Part shown: one piece after another, positions 34,857 through 43,556 of the stretch
How positions within the stretch are numbered: position 1 is the stretch's first letter
How the letters are laid out: each line of letters starts with the position of its first letter
Assembly (NCBI GenBank): GCA_016840085.1
Contig: JAEOTA010000002.1
Coordinates: forward strand, 1 to 43,556
Direction of reading: 5' to 3'
DNA: 43,556 nucleotides
Source: Promethearchaeota archaeon
Lineage (GTDB): Archaea; Asgardarchaeota; Lokiarchaeia; Sigyniarchaeales; SOKP01
The notes under the pieces: generated by a model
What the model saw: the letters and a program-made list of their open reading frames with translations, nothing else
Told to the model about the DNA's origin: nothing
Database searches by the model: none
Position numbers and translations under genes: made by a program

Positions 34857-35729
34857 TTATTCTTTCTCTAATTCAAGATTTTCTTCTGACTTTTTGAATA
34901 TATTCATTAAGAAAATCCCTACTACAATTAACGCTACAGAAAGTATTAGGCCTATTGATACTGTTGCATTTTTAATTGTAATAAGTTCAAATACTATAGG
35001 TGTAATAATATAAAGTGAATTATACATTGGCACTAATTTTGAAGCATCTGCTCCTTTAGCAAACCCTACTTGAGTAAGTATTAATGCTAAAAAACCAAGA
35101 AAGAAACTAATTAAAAAAATAATGCTAAGCAGTTCTCCTCGAAAAATCCCCGCAAAAGCTTCAATAAAATTACTTGAACTTAATCCCATTCTTTTAAAAA
35201 CATTATCAATTCCTCCAAGTGCTCCTGCAACTGCGCCAAAAATAAAGGCAATACCTAATTTCGTTTTCCAAGAAAAACTGATAAGGATTGAGAAAACAAT
35301 TGCAGTGATAATAAGAATGATGAAAAAATTAGGATAGACAATCGCCCCGGTTTCAGGAGGGTCTATAATATAAAGAATTCCAACAAAGGTTGTTCCAAAA
35401 ATGATTAATATGGCTCCTATTAATTCTTGTGTAATTATATCCTCATGTAATATGTAATGTGAATAGAACATTAGTAGAATCAAACCTAAACCAAAAACAC
35501 TTGAAAAAACTGCTGCTGAAGCAAACGTTGTTCCTATAATTTGCCAAACAACTATTGTATTATTTAAAGCAAACCCAATAATGTAAATTAAAGGTTTTTT
35601 CCCTTTTTCTTTAAAGGTTTTTTTTCTAGAAAAGATTTCTATCCCATGCCTTTCCATAGCTTTTGCTAAATGAAGTATCATGGTACTTATAATCCCAAAT
35701 ATCAACCCTAAAATAATTATTTCTGCCAT
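34857..35729 (-). CDS. NIPA/DMT-like membrane transporter
   Basis: 290 aa with about nine hydrophobic helices: EIIILGLIFGIISTMILHLA, TFASAAVFSSVFGLGLILLM, LIGAILIIFGTTFVGILYII and so on, ending in a charged tail. The helix-pair repeats and the ASAAVFSSVFG region resemble the NIPA magnesium-transporter branch of the drug/metabolite transporter superfamily. Inner-membrane permease; substrate uncertain (Mg2+ or a small metabolite). Convergent with uL16. Confidence 0.65.
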   Translation of the reverse strand: MAEIIILGLIFGIISTMILHLAKAMERHGIEIFSRKKTFKEKGKKPLIYIIGFALNNTIVVWQIIGTTFASAAVFSSVFGLGLILLMFYSHYILHEDIITQELIGAILIIFGTTFVGILYIIDPPETGAIVYPNFFIILIITAIVFSILISFSWKTKLGIAFIFGAVAGALGGIDNVFKRMGLSSSNFIEAFAGIFRGELLSIIFLISFFLGFLALILTQVGFAKGADASKLVPMYNSLYIITPIVFELITIKNATVSIGLILSVALIVVGIFLMNIFKKSEENLELEKE

Positions 35730-36253
35730 AGCAAACCCAAATTTAAAGCAATGCTTATTTTTTATTTGAAATGCTCAAATAATCGAATATACAAACGTGA
35801 AAAAATGCGAACCATAATGGAAAAAGAAGGAATAAAATGTATTTGTAGCTAACGTATTGAATTCTGAATTATTATTTAAATTTTGTGTCTCTTCGTTATA
35901 GAGCTCCATTGTTGAAATTAATTTAGATTTTAATTTTAAATATGAATATATTAAGTAAGCTTAAAAAACGATCTAATTTTCATAAATTTTTTTAAGATCT
36001 TCTTAAATTTTAACGATTTTCACCATTACTTAAATTTCTTTTTAAATTATTTCATGATCTTTAAAATTTTGTTTAATTGAATCTGTTCTGTCAGCCTCAT
36101 TCCCATACTATTAAAGGAAAATATCAGATTTAAATGAAAAGAGGCAGAAGATTTATGATTAATAAAAGAGAATTTAAAATGGAAGGAAATTAAAAATACT
36201 TCTCATACATAGAATATTTATTAAGATTGTTCACTTTACTAAATTAGAACATC
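35730..36253. other. Long AT-rich spacer
   Basis: About 520 bases between the transporter start and the CoA-binding gene. Only very short ORFs are visible (for example 19 codons at 36134-36193). The sequence is A/T-rich with several TATA-like stretches. I see no RNA gene or repeat that stands out. Confidence 0.45.
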
Positions 36254-37603
36254 TTGAAAAATCTCGAGCCTTTCTTTAATCCCAAAAGCATTTTAATAGT
36301 AGGTGTATCACGAAAAGCCTATACATTTAATTATACTATCTTAAAGAATCTTTTAGAGATTTTTTATCGAGGTACCATCTATGTGATTAATCCGAACGCG
36401 GATGAGATATTGGGCGTGAAATCTTATCATTCCTTGGAGGATCTCCCCGAAGTACCCGAGTTAGGAGTAATTGTATTGGGCAATCAAGTTGCAACAATCT
36501 TTGAGAAACTAGCCAAATTTGGAGTAAAAAATATAGCGATAGAATCTGAATTACGAGTTGATACTGAAGATGTATTGTTATTAGAAACTTTAAATCAAAT
36601 TAGCGAACAATATGGAGTTTCTTACTGTGGGCCTTCAATGTTAGGAATTATCAACTTTATTAACAATTTCACAACTTCAATTATCCCTGTAAGGCAATAT
36701 CTCATGCAAAAACATAGAAAAATTAAGGAAGGTGTTAGCTTCATAGCACAATCTGGTGGTTTAGCGGGGGCTATGGGATGGTGGGCACCTTCTCAGGAGA
36801 TCCCTGTTTCTAAAGTCATTCATTTAGGATATGGATTTGATATTAATGACGCAGATGTTTTAAGATATTTTAAAGAAGATATTACTACAAAAGTAATATT
36901 GGTTTTTTTAAGAGAAATAACAGATGCTATTATCGAGGCTGTAAGAGAGATAACCCCAATCAAACCAATTTTATTCTTTTATGTGGGAAAGGATATAAAA
37001 AAAGAAGAACAGTTAAAAAACGCAGGGGGAATTTGTGTATCAAACTATATTGAATTATTCGAATTCGCTAAAATTTTTCTATGGTGTCCAGAACCGAAAG
37101 GTCCAAATTTAGGAATAATTGGTCCCAGTTCTGGAGCCATATATATAATTGTAAAAGAAATGAGAAAGCAAGGGCTCTCTCTAGCAAAATTAACTAATGA
37201 GCATAAAGATATCATTCTTGATAAGGTTGGAGGTTCTACTTGTACTTTAGGTAACCCTGTTGATTATTGGCCTCCAGAAAGGTTTGTAGGTACTAAAATT
37301 TGCGAAATATATAATACATCTTCTAAAACTTTATTACAAGATGATTCGGTAGATGGATTAATCTTAGCATTAGAGTTTTTTATTGAAATAGAATTTGATT
37401 TTAATATTTTTCATAAAATTAAAAAATCATTTCCAAATAAACCGATTGTTACTGTATTAATTCAAGCAGAACGTGAGGGGGCTAAAAGAGTTGTAAAATC
37501 CGCTTCTGAACTTAAAATACCTGTTTTTGAAAATGAGGTAGAACGAGCTGTTCGCGGTTATAAATTACTTTATGATTGGTATTCAAAAATAAAAAAGAAA
37601 TAA
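36254..37603 (+). CDS. CoA-binding/NDP-forming acyl-CoA synthetase-like protein lacking the active-site His loop
   Basis: 449 aa from TTG 36254. Shows the ACS alpha-domain order: FFNPKSILIVGVSRKA (CoA-binding Rossmann), INPNADEILGVKSYHSLEDL, YCGPSMLGIINF, SFIAQSGGLAGAM, then LGYGFDINDADVLRYF and LVFLREITDA. In active enzymes the next region reads KPI...K.G.T..G..A..SHTGA with the phospho-His. Here KPILFFYVGKDIKKEEQ jumps to LKNAGGICVSNYIELFEFAK, and the His-containing segment is missing. It therefore probably does not synthesise ATP/acyl-CoA by the normal mechanism. It may bind CoA as a regulator or partner of another subunit. Confidence 0.75.
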   Translation: MKNLEPFFNPKSILIVGVSRKAYTFNYTILKNLLEIFYRGTIYVINPNADEILGVKSYHSLEDLPEVPELGVIVLGNQVATIFEKLAKFGVKNIAIESELRVDTEDVLLLETLNQISEQYGVSYCGPSMLGIINFINNFTTSIIPVRQYLMQKHRKIKEGVSFIAQSGGLAGAMGWWAPSQEIPVSKVIHLGYGFDINDADVLRYFKEDITTKVILVFLREITDAIIEAVREITPIKPILFFYVGKDIKKEEQLKNAGGICVSNYIELFEFAKIFLWCPEPKGPNLGIIGPSSGAIYIIVKEMRKQGLSLAKLTNEHKDIILDKVGGSTCTLGNPVDYWPPERFVGTKICEIYNTSSKTLLQDDSVDGLILALEFFIEIEFDFNIFHKIKKSFPNKPIVTVLIQAEREGAKRVVKSASELKIPVFENEVERAVRGYKLLYDWYSKIKKK

Positions 37604-37607
37604 ATAT

Positions 37608-38861
37608 TTAACTTAAGAAAATATCTTTCAATTCTTCAGGAATTTCATCAGATTCATCCATCAAAGACAAGGCGTAAATTGTTTCACCACATTTGCATTC
37701 TTTACCTTCAAATAAGTAGAATTTAAATTGATTTTTCCAGTCACAGATTTGTATATTAGTGATTTCAACAACCTCACCGCACACACAATAAATTGCCAGA
37801 GTTTCAGAATAATTGGGGATAATCGTTTTAAAATCATAAGGAGCTTTACTGAACTCAGACTCATTTAACCTCTTGTTAATTTTTTCTGCTTGTGCATCTT
37901 TAAGAGTTGGGACGAAATAAGTAATAACTCCCGCTGATCCTTTCATTTCAGTAAGCACAATAAAATTCTTTTCAGGTCTTTCTTTTTTTTCCGGAAATAA
38001 TGGTTGTTGATATTGCAATAGTTGCTCAGGGATTGGAAATGGTTCCATATCGGGAGGATATTCAAAAGTGTAGAAATATTGCATAGTTCCTCTTACATTT
38101 CTTTGATTTAGTAAACTAAGATTCTCATAATCCCTACTATGCAACATGAATTTTATTAATTGCAGCGGTACTTTCAACTCTAAAAGACGAGATCTAACAT
38201 TATTTAAAATTTCTCCAGCATAAGTCTTTAGAATCATTATTTCTTCCCGATTTTCTGAGTAAATCTGATTTTTATTCTGGTCTTTAAATGCAAACCATTT
38301 TTTAACGACTGCTCCTTTAATCAATTGAGGAACCATACAAAAAACACACAGAATTGGAAAAAGGAAGAAATAATTGATAGGTAAGAATGCTAATGCAAAA
38401 ATTACGACAAATAAGGGGAGAGTTATTATTAAAGTTAATTTACGTAAGCGCTTATCCATTGAACTCTTTATTCCCTTACTAAAAGCTAACTCTTCCGCTT
38501 TTGATTTCAAATTTTCAATAATCCCCGTAATGTTCTTTGATTCGAAACTCTGCTTTAACAAGATGTCCTCTTCTCTTCCCGTACTAAATGTATCGATATG
38601 TGTAGTTATCTGAGATAAATATTGTCTTATAGAATTGTCCTTAAATATGAAATCTAAGGTTTCCTCTCCAAAATAATCAAGAAAGCGAACTATGAAAAGC
38701 TTTTTCTCAACATTCTGAATTTCCATTGGTTCTAAGCCAAGAACTTCTTGTATAATTTGACCTTGGGTCTTTCTCACTCGTTTCGGTGATTTTTTATCTT
38801 CTTTTTCTTGCTCTTCCGATCTTTCTATTTCCGTAGTTTTGTCATCCTTAACTTCATTCAT
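37608..38861 (-). CDS. Two-TM protein with C-terminal zinc-ribbon-like region, unknown
   Basis: 417 aa. A charged, disordered N-terminus (~40 aa) precedes a helical region (IIENLKSKAEELAFSKGIKS). Two hydrophobic helices follow near residues 143-183 (LTLIITLPLFVVIFALAFLP and YFFLFPILCVFCMVPQLI). The C-terminal ~100 residues include IYCVCGEVVEI and ECKCGETIYALS, two CxC pairs that could bind zinc. No enzyme motif seen. Convergent with the CoA-binding gene. Confidence 0.6.
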   Translation of the reverse strand: MNEVKDDKTTEIERSEEQEKEDKKSPKRVRKTQGQIIQEVLGLEPMEIQNVEKKLFIVRFLDYFGEETLDFIFKDNSIRQYLSQITTHIDTFSTGREEDILLKQSFESKNITGIIENLKSKAEELAFSKGIKSSMDKRLRKLTLIITLPLFVVIFALAFLPINYFFLFPILCVFCMVPQLIKGAVVKKWFAFKDQNKNQIYSENREEIMILKTYAGEILNNVRSRLLELKVPLQLIKFMLHSRDYENLSLLNQRNVRGTMQYFYTFEYPPDMEPFPIPEQLLQYQQPLFPEKKERPEKNFIVLTEMKGSAGVITYFVPTLKDAQAEKINKRLNESEFSKAPYDFKTIIPNYSETLAIYCVCGEVVEITNIQICDWKNQFKFYLFEGKECKCGETIYALSLMDESDEIPEELKDIFLS

Positions 38862-38957
38862 ACTTTTCTCAAAGCTTCAGTTTTTTAATATAACGTAAGT
38901 AATTATTTACAGATAATTAACTTTTTGGAAAAAAAAAAATCATGAAATTAAATTTGA

Positions 38958-39197
38958 AATTTAGAACTTGGAAATGAATATTACATATTATCTGAAATTA
39001 GATTATATTTTGGAAAATTATTTGTTAATAAAGTCAATTTAATCGAAGAAGATAATCTATATCACTCGCAAATTCAAAAAATTGTACATAATAATAATTT
39101 TCTTGGCTATTATATTACTTCTGCAAAGTCAGGACAAGGAGTTTATAAGGCATTTAATGCAATCATTGAGAAATTATACCATGATTTAATACGTTAA
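38958..39197 (+). pseudogene. C-terminal remnant of a small GTPase (Ras/Rab/Arf-like)
   Basis: The plus-strand frame from after TGA 38955 to TAA 39195-39197 reads LGNEYYILSEIRLYFGKLFV, then NKVNLIEEDN, a helix, and ITSAKSGQGVYKAFNAIIEK ending LYHDLIR. These are the last third of a small GTPase: the NKxD (G4) box, here with Asp changed to Asn, the TSAK (G5) box and the final helix. Walker A, switch regions and DxxG are absent, and no start codon precedes it. A decayed copy of a eukaryote-like GTPase typical of Asgard genomes. Confidence 0.75.
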
Positions 39198-39264
39198 AAA
39201 ATAGAATTGAAATTAAAAAGAAAAAAGAATAATCGAAATAACTCTTGAAAATGGCTCAGTTCTA

Positions 39265-39510
39265 TTAGTAAGGAACGCTTACAACTTCTTTAACTTCTGG
39301 AACAAATTGTTTTAGAGCCCTTTCGATTCCAAGCTTTACAGTTTGTTGACTGTAGGGGCAACCCGCGCAATGTCCCATTAATCGAACTTTAACAGTTCCA
39401 TCTTCAGCAATCTCGACTAGCTCCACATCTCCACCATCCATCTGGAGCTGTGGCCGAATTTTATCTAAAACCTTTTTTACTTTATCTTTATCCAAATTCG
39501 ATTCACTCAA
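39265..39510 (-). CDS. NifU-like iron-sulfur cluster scaffold
   Basis: 81 aa: only the NifU C-terminal domain. DKVKKVLDKIRPQLQMDGGD, VELVEIAEDGTVKVRLMGHC, then AGCPYSQQTVKLGIERALKQ with the CxxC cluster ligands (HCAGCPYS), ending VVSVPY. It can assemble or transfer [4Fe-4S] clusters to targets such as the many iron-sulfur proteins here. Stand-alone Nfu domains are common in archaea. Confidence 0.93.
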   Translation of the reverse strand: MSESNLDKDKVKKVLDKIRPQLQMDGGDVELVEIAEDGTVKVRLMGHCAGCPYSQQTVKLGIERALKQFVPEVKEVVSVPY

Positions 39511-39799
39511 TAATATTATTTACTTAATAAAATAAAGGCAAATTAGCTTTTAAAGGATTCTTTTTATATTTTATTAATATTTATTCATAATCGTTAATTT
39601 TGCCAAAGTATTTTGATTTTTTTTTTATAGATTAAAGTGAATTTTATAAAACAGCTAAGAGAAGCATAAAAATATCCATTTGAAAATAATAGTTCTAAAT
39701 ATTGATGTAATTTTATGATAATCATAATGGAAATAAAATAAAACCTGAGCATCAATAACTACTTTTTCATTCATTTTATATTAAGAATTAATTTTCTAA
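39511..39799. other. Spacer without a recognisable gene
   Basis: About 290 bases of A/T-rich DNA upstream of the NifU-like gene; its promoter should be here (TATA-like AT runs near 39530-39545). I see no gene, repeat or RNA. Confidence 0.4.
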
Positions 39800-40036
39800 T
39801 TACTCATCACTAGGAAATAACGATTTTTTTGCTTTTTCTAATTCATCCTCTGTAAAGGGAGAAACACCTTCAAATAAATTATCTTCAATCTCAAGAGGAT
39901 GTATCTTTTTTTTGATTAAAATAGTCTTATCGTCCTTCAATTCAAGCTCAACCTCATTTTTTAAGAAGAATATAGGATAATTAGATATATAATATTTCTG
40001 TAGAGTATTTATTGATTCGAATTTACAATAATTTGC
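39800..40036 (-). pseudogene. 5'-less protein remnant
   Basis: Minus-strand frame bounded by TGA at 40037-40039 and stop TAA at 39800-39802, reading NYCKFESINTLQKYYISNYP, IFFLKNEVELELKDDKTILI, KKKIHPLEIEDNLFEGVSPF, TEDELEKAKKSLFPSDE. There is no in-frame start codon. Composition is clearly coding and the end looks like a genuine C-terminus, so it seems the last ~75 residues of a lost or frameshifted gene. Family not recognised. Confidence 0.5.
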
Positions 40037-40115
40037 TCAAAAAACTGTTTAAAAAAAATATACTATTTTAAAATAAAGGGAGTTTTATGGAAGAGCTACA
40101 TGAAGCTTAAAACTA

Positions 40116-42029
40116 TTAATTTGAAAGTAATAATTGTTTTTGTTCCTCTATCTCTGCAAGGAAAAGGTCTACGATTGCTAACCATTTGTTTTTTGTATCA
40201 AGATCACTTATAATTTTATTTGTTAACTCTTTTCCTTTCTTAAGATATTCAATTGCTAACTCATAATTTTCAAGTGCAGTATAACAGATTCCTAATTTAA
40301 TATAAGTCTGGTGTATATACCACTCATTAGGTTCAAGTTCTATTGCTTTTTGGAATTCTTCTATGGCATTTTCATATTCTTTAAAGGATATTAAGATTTC
40401 TCCATATGTATCATGATAAATTCCTTTCTCTGGTTCATTTTCGGTGAGAACCCGAAGAATGGCCAAAGCTTCTTCTTTTCTACCCAAATATGATAACCAA
40501 TATGCCTTATAATTATGTAGAGTATTGTCTTTCGGATATTTTTCGAGTAATTCTTCGATAATTTCTAACCCAGTTTCTACATTTTTATCTTTTTTAAGAG
40601 TGTAAGCTTTTTTTATCATAATATCAACTTCTTTTTCAGGAAATTCTTCAATCATTTTCTCTAATACCATTAATGCATCATTGTATTGGTTAAAATAAAT
40701 TAGAATTCTAATCTTTGAATTATATAATTCATAGTTCTTAGGGTTCAAGTCGATTTCTTTATCAATTTCTTTAATTTTTTCTTCGTATTGGGATTCTAAG
40801 GTTTCAGAACTCTGTGATTGCATCATATCTGTCATGCTCTGCCAAATAATTCCTTCTAGTTTATCATATGCTTCTTTTAATTCTTTTTTGATCTCAATTT
40901 TATATGCTAAATATTTAATATAGCTTGGTAAAAATTCTCTCAATGATTCCTTTAAATCCTTAATGAATATTATTTTACAAATTTCTTCAAGGATATCATT
41001 TATCATAGATTTTATGTTCCCAGAACTTCCAAATTTTTCTAAATATTTGTTTTTTGTAATATGTTCTTCGGTAATAGCTCGAAGCATCTTCTCTAATTTT
41101 TCATCTGATTGGAAGTAATAATATTTATCTGGAGAAATTTCTAATTTAAAAAACTTTAAGTCGTATAAGTTGCTTTCTACAATTTCATCAACCCAAAAAT
41201 CAAGAATTTTCTTTTTAATTTGATAAAATCTCGAAAATTCCTCAAAAGATAGATAGTCAGGATAAAAATCGGGATGATTAATTGAAATAAAGAGTAAAAT
41301 TTTATGAAAATCCTCTTCATCTTTTAAAATTGTCTTAACTTTTGAATAGTCCAATTTTAACACATTGGTGAGAAATCTAAATTTAACATAATCATCAGTT
41401 ATATTAAATTTGTCAAAAAACCATGAAGTTTTTGTCGTGATTTCGTCGATTCGTTTACTTTCCTCTTCTAAAATTGTTTGTCTGTCCAAATCATAATGTT
41501 GCAGAATCCTCGAATATTCTGTTTTACCTGATTGAGTAATTATATATCTTTTGTTTTCTTTGACAATAAATCCCTTTTGCATTAATGAACTTAGATTCTT
41601 TGATAAGGAGGTTTGATTTATAGAAAAGGGTTCTTCAAGAAAATCAGACCTTTTGCAAAAGCCATTATTGTACACCATCCAAAGAATCCAATAGGAATAA
41701 TTCCTGCCACTTTTTAAAATGATTTCAGGGGGATAACTTAACTTTCGTCCCTTTTTTCTTGCTATAGATAACTCATGAAATCTCTTTTTTCCTTCTGGAG
41801 TTATTCTGTATTGCCCTCTAGAAAACTTATCTATAAACCCCTTGCGGATTAATTTAGCAAAATGGCGTGATAGTGTGGCTATGGGAATTTCAACTGGCTT
41901 TTGCACAAAATTAGACCATTCGCAACTTTCATTATTTGTTAGCATCCAAAGAATTATTTGTTCATAATTCTTCCTTTTTAGTTTCGGCGGGTTAAGAATC
42001 TCTTGAGAGGGGTAATTTACTTTTCCCAT
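40116..42029 (-). CDS. Tandem winged-helix and TPR protein
   Basis: 637 aa. Two similar winged-helix domains at the N-terminus: residues ~15-75 (YEQIILWMLTNNESCEWSNF, LSRHFAKLIRKGFIDKFSRG, QYRITPEGKKRF) and ~105-170 (YSYWILWMVYNNGFCKRSDF, LSKNLSSLMQKGFIVKENKR). A helical middle follows, then at least four TPRs in the last 200 residues (LNPKNYELYNSKIRILIYFN, YPKDNTLHNYKAYWLSYLGR, YENAIEEFQKAIELEPNEWY). Possibly a DNA-binding regulator that recruits partners via the TPR. The domain combination looks Asgard-like; target unknown. Divergent from the next gene. Confidence 0.7.
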   Translation of the reverse strand: MGKVNYPSQEILNPPKLKRKNYEQIILWMLTNNESCEWSNFVQKPVEIPIATLSRHFAKLIRKGFIDKFSRGQYRITPEGKKRFHELSIARKKGRKLSYPPEIILKSGRNYSYWILWMVYNNGFCKRSDFLEEPFSINQTSLSKNLSSLMQKGFIVKENKRYIITQSGKTEYSRILQHYDLDRQTILEEESKRIDEITTKTSWFFDKFNITDDYVKFRFLTNVLKLDYSKVKTILKDEEDFHKILLFISINHPDFYPDYLSFEEFSRFYQIKKKILDFWVDEIVESNLYDLKFFKLEISPDKYYYFQSDEKLEKMLRAITEEHITKNKYLEKFGSSGNIKSMINDILEEICKIIFIKDLKESLREFLPSYIKYLAYKIEIKKELKEAYDKLEGIIWQSMTDMMQSQSSETLESQYEEKIKEIDKEIDLNPKNYELYNSKIRILIYFNQYNDALMVLEKMIEEFPEKEVDIMIKKAYTLKKDKNVETGLEIIEELLEKYPKDNTLHNYKAYWLSYLGRKEEALAILRVLTENEPEKGIYHDTYGEILISFKEYENAIEEFQKAIELEPNEWYIHQTYIKLGICYTALENYELAIEYLKKGKELTNKIISDLDTKNKWLAIVDLFLAEIEEQKQLLLSN

Positions 42030-42225
42030 GTTCTATGAAAACAAAATATTTTGTTCAATAGGTATAAATTGGGATCTTTTCTATTTATATCTATTTTTCA
42101 AAACTTTCATAAGAATTCGGAATTTCCAGGGAATTATCGAAACTACAATTATAAAGGGAATTTTCTCTATAATTTCTATTAATAATCTAGTTGATCGCAC
42201 AAAAATAAAAAAGAGGGGTATAAAA

Positions 42226-43047
42226 ATGGAACGAATCGTTATGGAGATTGATACGAAATTCAATAAGGCACTTACCGAACTAGAAGAATTTTTGCCTAAA
42301 GATAAACACCCTCTTTCTTTAGGATTAGACCATCCAAGCGTCAAAAAAGTAATACAAATTGCTTTAGAACTCACGAAAGAAAAGAGATTAATTACTACCG
42401 AGCTCCTTTATAACATAGCAAAGAAACAATTAAAAATTCCCAAATGGGGGCTTAATAAAATAATTCAGATGCTGTTAAAGAAAAAGATTTTAGTTGATGG
42501 TTCAAAGTTCATAAAAACAACGGTACTAAAGAATAAGACTAGAAGTTACATTTATTGGGAAATTAAAACACATACTGGTGCTCATTTCTCCTTTTTAAAA
42601 GAACAGGTTTCTTTTCAAAAAGAACATGAGATAGGTGTTGGTCAGTTGATTTGGCATTTAAAGAAATTGCTTGAGTTTAATTTAATAAAAAAAGTGAAAG
42701 TGAAAAACTATGTTCTTTATCTGCCTATTGAGATTGATAACGATATTGGAATCTTTTATTTTTTGCTAAGAGATGAGATAAATAGAAAAATTGTTGAGTT
42801 TGTACTTGAACAAGGAATTATTAATAGAAACGATCTCTATAACCAATTAGAACTAAAGAGAGAAAATTTACATTATCATACTAAAATTTTAATCGAATTT
42901 AATATAATATTGCCTCCAGTCGAAGATGAGAACAGCATCATGATAAATCCAAAAAAGAAGAATTTAATATGTGAAGTTATAAACAATTTTCCAAATAAAG
43001 TATCAATTAAAGAACAAAATGGGTTAATTTCAAAGAACTTATGTTAA
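42226..43047 (+). CDS. Winged-helix protein, putative regulator
   Basis: 273 aa from ATG 42226, preceded by GAGGGG; the longer frame from 42028 would overlap the divergent gene's 5' end and is less likely. A leading helical region (TKFNKALTELEEFLPKDKHP) is followed by two or three winged-helix-like units: RLITTELLYNIAKKQLKIPK, YIYWEIKTHTGAHFSFLKEQ with VGQLIWHLKKLLEFNLIKKV, and KIVEFVLEQGIINRNDLYNQ with NLHYHTKILIEFNIILPPV. This repeat of archaeal ArsR-like helices suggests DNA binding. Divergent from the TPR regulator. Confidence 0.6.
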   Translation: MERIVMEIDTKFNKALTELEEFLPKDKHPLSLGLDHPSVKKVIQIALELTKEKRLITTELLYNIAKKQLKIPKWGLNKIIQMLLKKKILVDGSKFIKTTVLKNKTRSYIYWEIKTHTGAHFSFLKEQVSFQKEHEIGVGQLIWHLKKLLEFNLIKKVKVKNYVLYLPIEIDNDIGIFYFLLRDEINRKIVEFVLEQGIINRNDLYNQLELKRENLHYHTKILIEFNIILPPVEDENSIMINPKKKNLICEVINNFPNKVSIKEQNGLISKNLC

Positions 43048-43556
43048 TGAAGTTTATCAAAAGAGAATTTTAGATCTGCGCGAAAATGCAAAGTTTTGTC
43101 AATAAACATATTAATGCTTCGACAAACTCATATTCTGTCAGTTTTTGTAAATATTAGCAGAAATTTGACATTTTTTTAGACAATAAGAGCTATACTTGAG
43201 ATTCTTCGAATGAAAAAAAAAATCCTTCCTTGTGGTTTTAAATAGTTAATTCAAATTAATTTGTCATAAATGTAAATTTATTAAAAAATGTGAAAAAAAT
43301 GCAAAAAAACAAAAAAATCTTGTTAATACTTACGATTGTCATTACATTGATTAATAATTAAAAGGGTGAACCAATTATAAGAGTAAAGAAAAAAATAAAT
43401 TGAGTAAATTTTAACTTTTAATTTTTTTTTTTTTTTTACTTATTCTTGTATTAATTACTTCCTTTATAATAGTTCCATACCTATTAGATTTATGTCGTGC
43501 GATTTGAGCCCTCCATTACAAGAGAAGCGAGCGCAAAATCTAAGCATCAAGATTAA
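43048..43556. other. Right-end region with two broken hydrophobic leaders
   Basis: No complete gene. Positions 43299-43361 encode a 20-residue leader-like peptide (MQKNKKILLILTIVITLINN) that stops at once. After a T16 tract (43432-43447), one frame reads LILVLITSFIIVPYLLDL and then stops. An ATG at 43492 opens a frame (MSCDLSPPLQEKRAQN) that reaches the window edge. These could be the broken front of a secreted-protein gene, or chance in AT-rich DNA. Confidence 0.3.

Noticed and set aside
1..43556. CRISPR arrays, tRNA and rRNA genes
   Set aside because: I looked for regularly spaced repeats and for tRNA T-loop/anticodon patterns; the only regular array is the short 22-bp-period one at 14594, which has no spacers.

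Overview
The window looks like a piece of an archaeal chromosome, most likely a Lokiarchaeota-type Asgard archaeon. The archaeal markers are an eS6 gene, an archaeal/eukaryotic-type uL16 (L10e) gene and a TrmB-family regulator. DNA outside one island is very AT-rich, promoters look like TATA boxes close to start codons, and there is a remnant of a eukaryote-like small GTPase. The 564-aa protein at 15251 carries a segment I associate with Lokiarchaeal proteins. The lineage is inference; archaeal origin is firm. I found no rRNA, tRNA, CRISPR array or intact insertion sequence.

Region 1 (1-3.5 kb): start of a secreted DNRLRE-like protein, small zinc-ribbon proteins, a PD-(D/E)XK-like nuclease, and ribosomal protein eS6, which is split by a one-base frameshift in a G7 tract. 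Region 2 (3.6-11.5 kb): a compact sugar island with visibly higher GC. It encodes a binding protein, two permeases, an ABC ATPase and a GH31 glycosidase on the minus strand, with a divergent TrmB regulator. A ~54-bp tandem repeat lies in the shared promoter gap. Together these would import and hydrolyse an alpha-linked (xylo)oligosaccharide. Region 3 (11.5-12.6 kb): gene debris, including a decayed MBL-fold gene.

Region 4 (12.6-20.1 kb): small unknown genes, a winged-helix regulator with a three-copy 22-bp-period repeat in front of it, a Zn-finger/564-aa pair with coupled start and stop, two tandem paralogues (one membrane-anchored), and two 5'-truncated genes meeting head to head near 19378. 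Region 5 (20.4-25 kb): divergent dnaK and grpE, a zinc-binding protein and an MNT-HEPN pair. Region 6 (25-32.5 kb): methylmalonyl-CoA mutase large subunit, B12 subunit and MeaB chaperone in one operon. Then come an iron-sulfur/winged-helix protein divergent from a CCG-domain/LUD-domain pair resembling LutA/LutB, and a short-chain dehydrogenase.

Region 7 (32.5-43.5 kb): a radical SAM enzyme, uL16 without an AUG start, a NIPA/DMT-like transporter, a CoA-binding protein related to NDP-forming acyl-CoA synthetase but lacking the phospho-His loop, a two-TM unknown, a small-GTPase remnant, a NifU-type scaffold, another remnant, a double winged-helix TPR protein and a winged-helix protein. The metabolic theme is an organoheterotroph that imports sugar, handles propionyl/methylmalonyl-CoA and runs iron-sulfur electron transfer. 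Many genes have lost their 5' ends, so the window has had repeated rearrangement, sequencing indels, or both.
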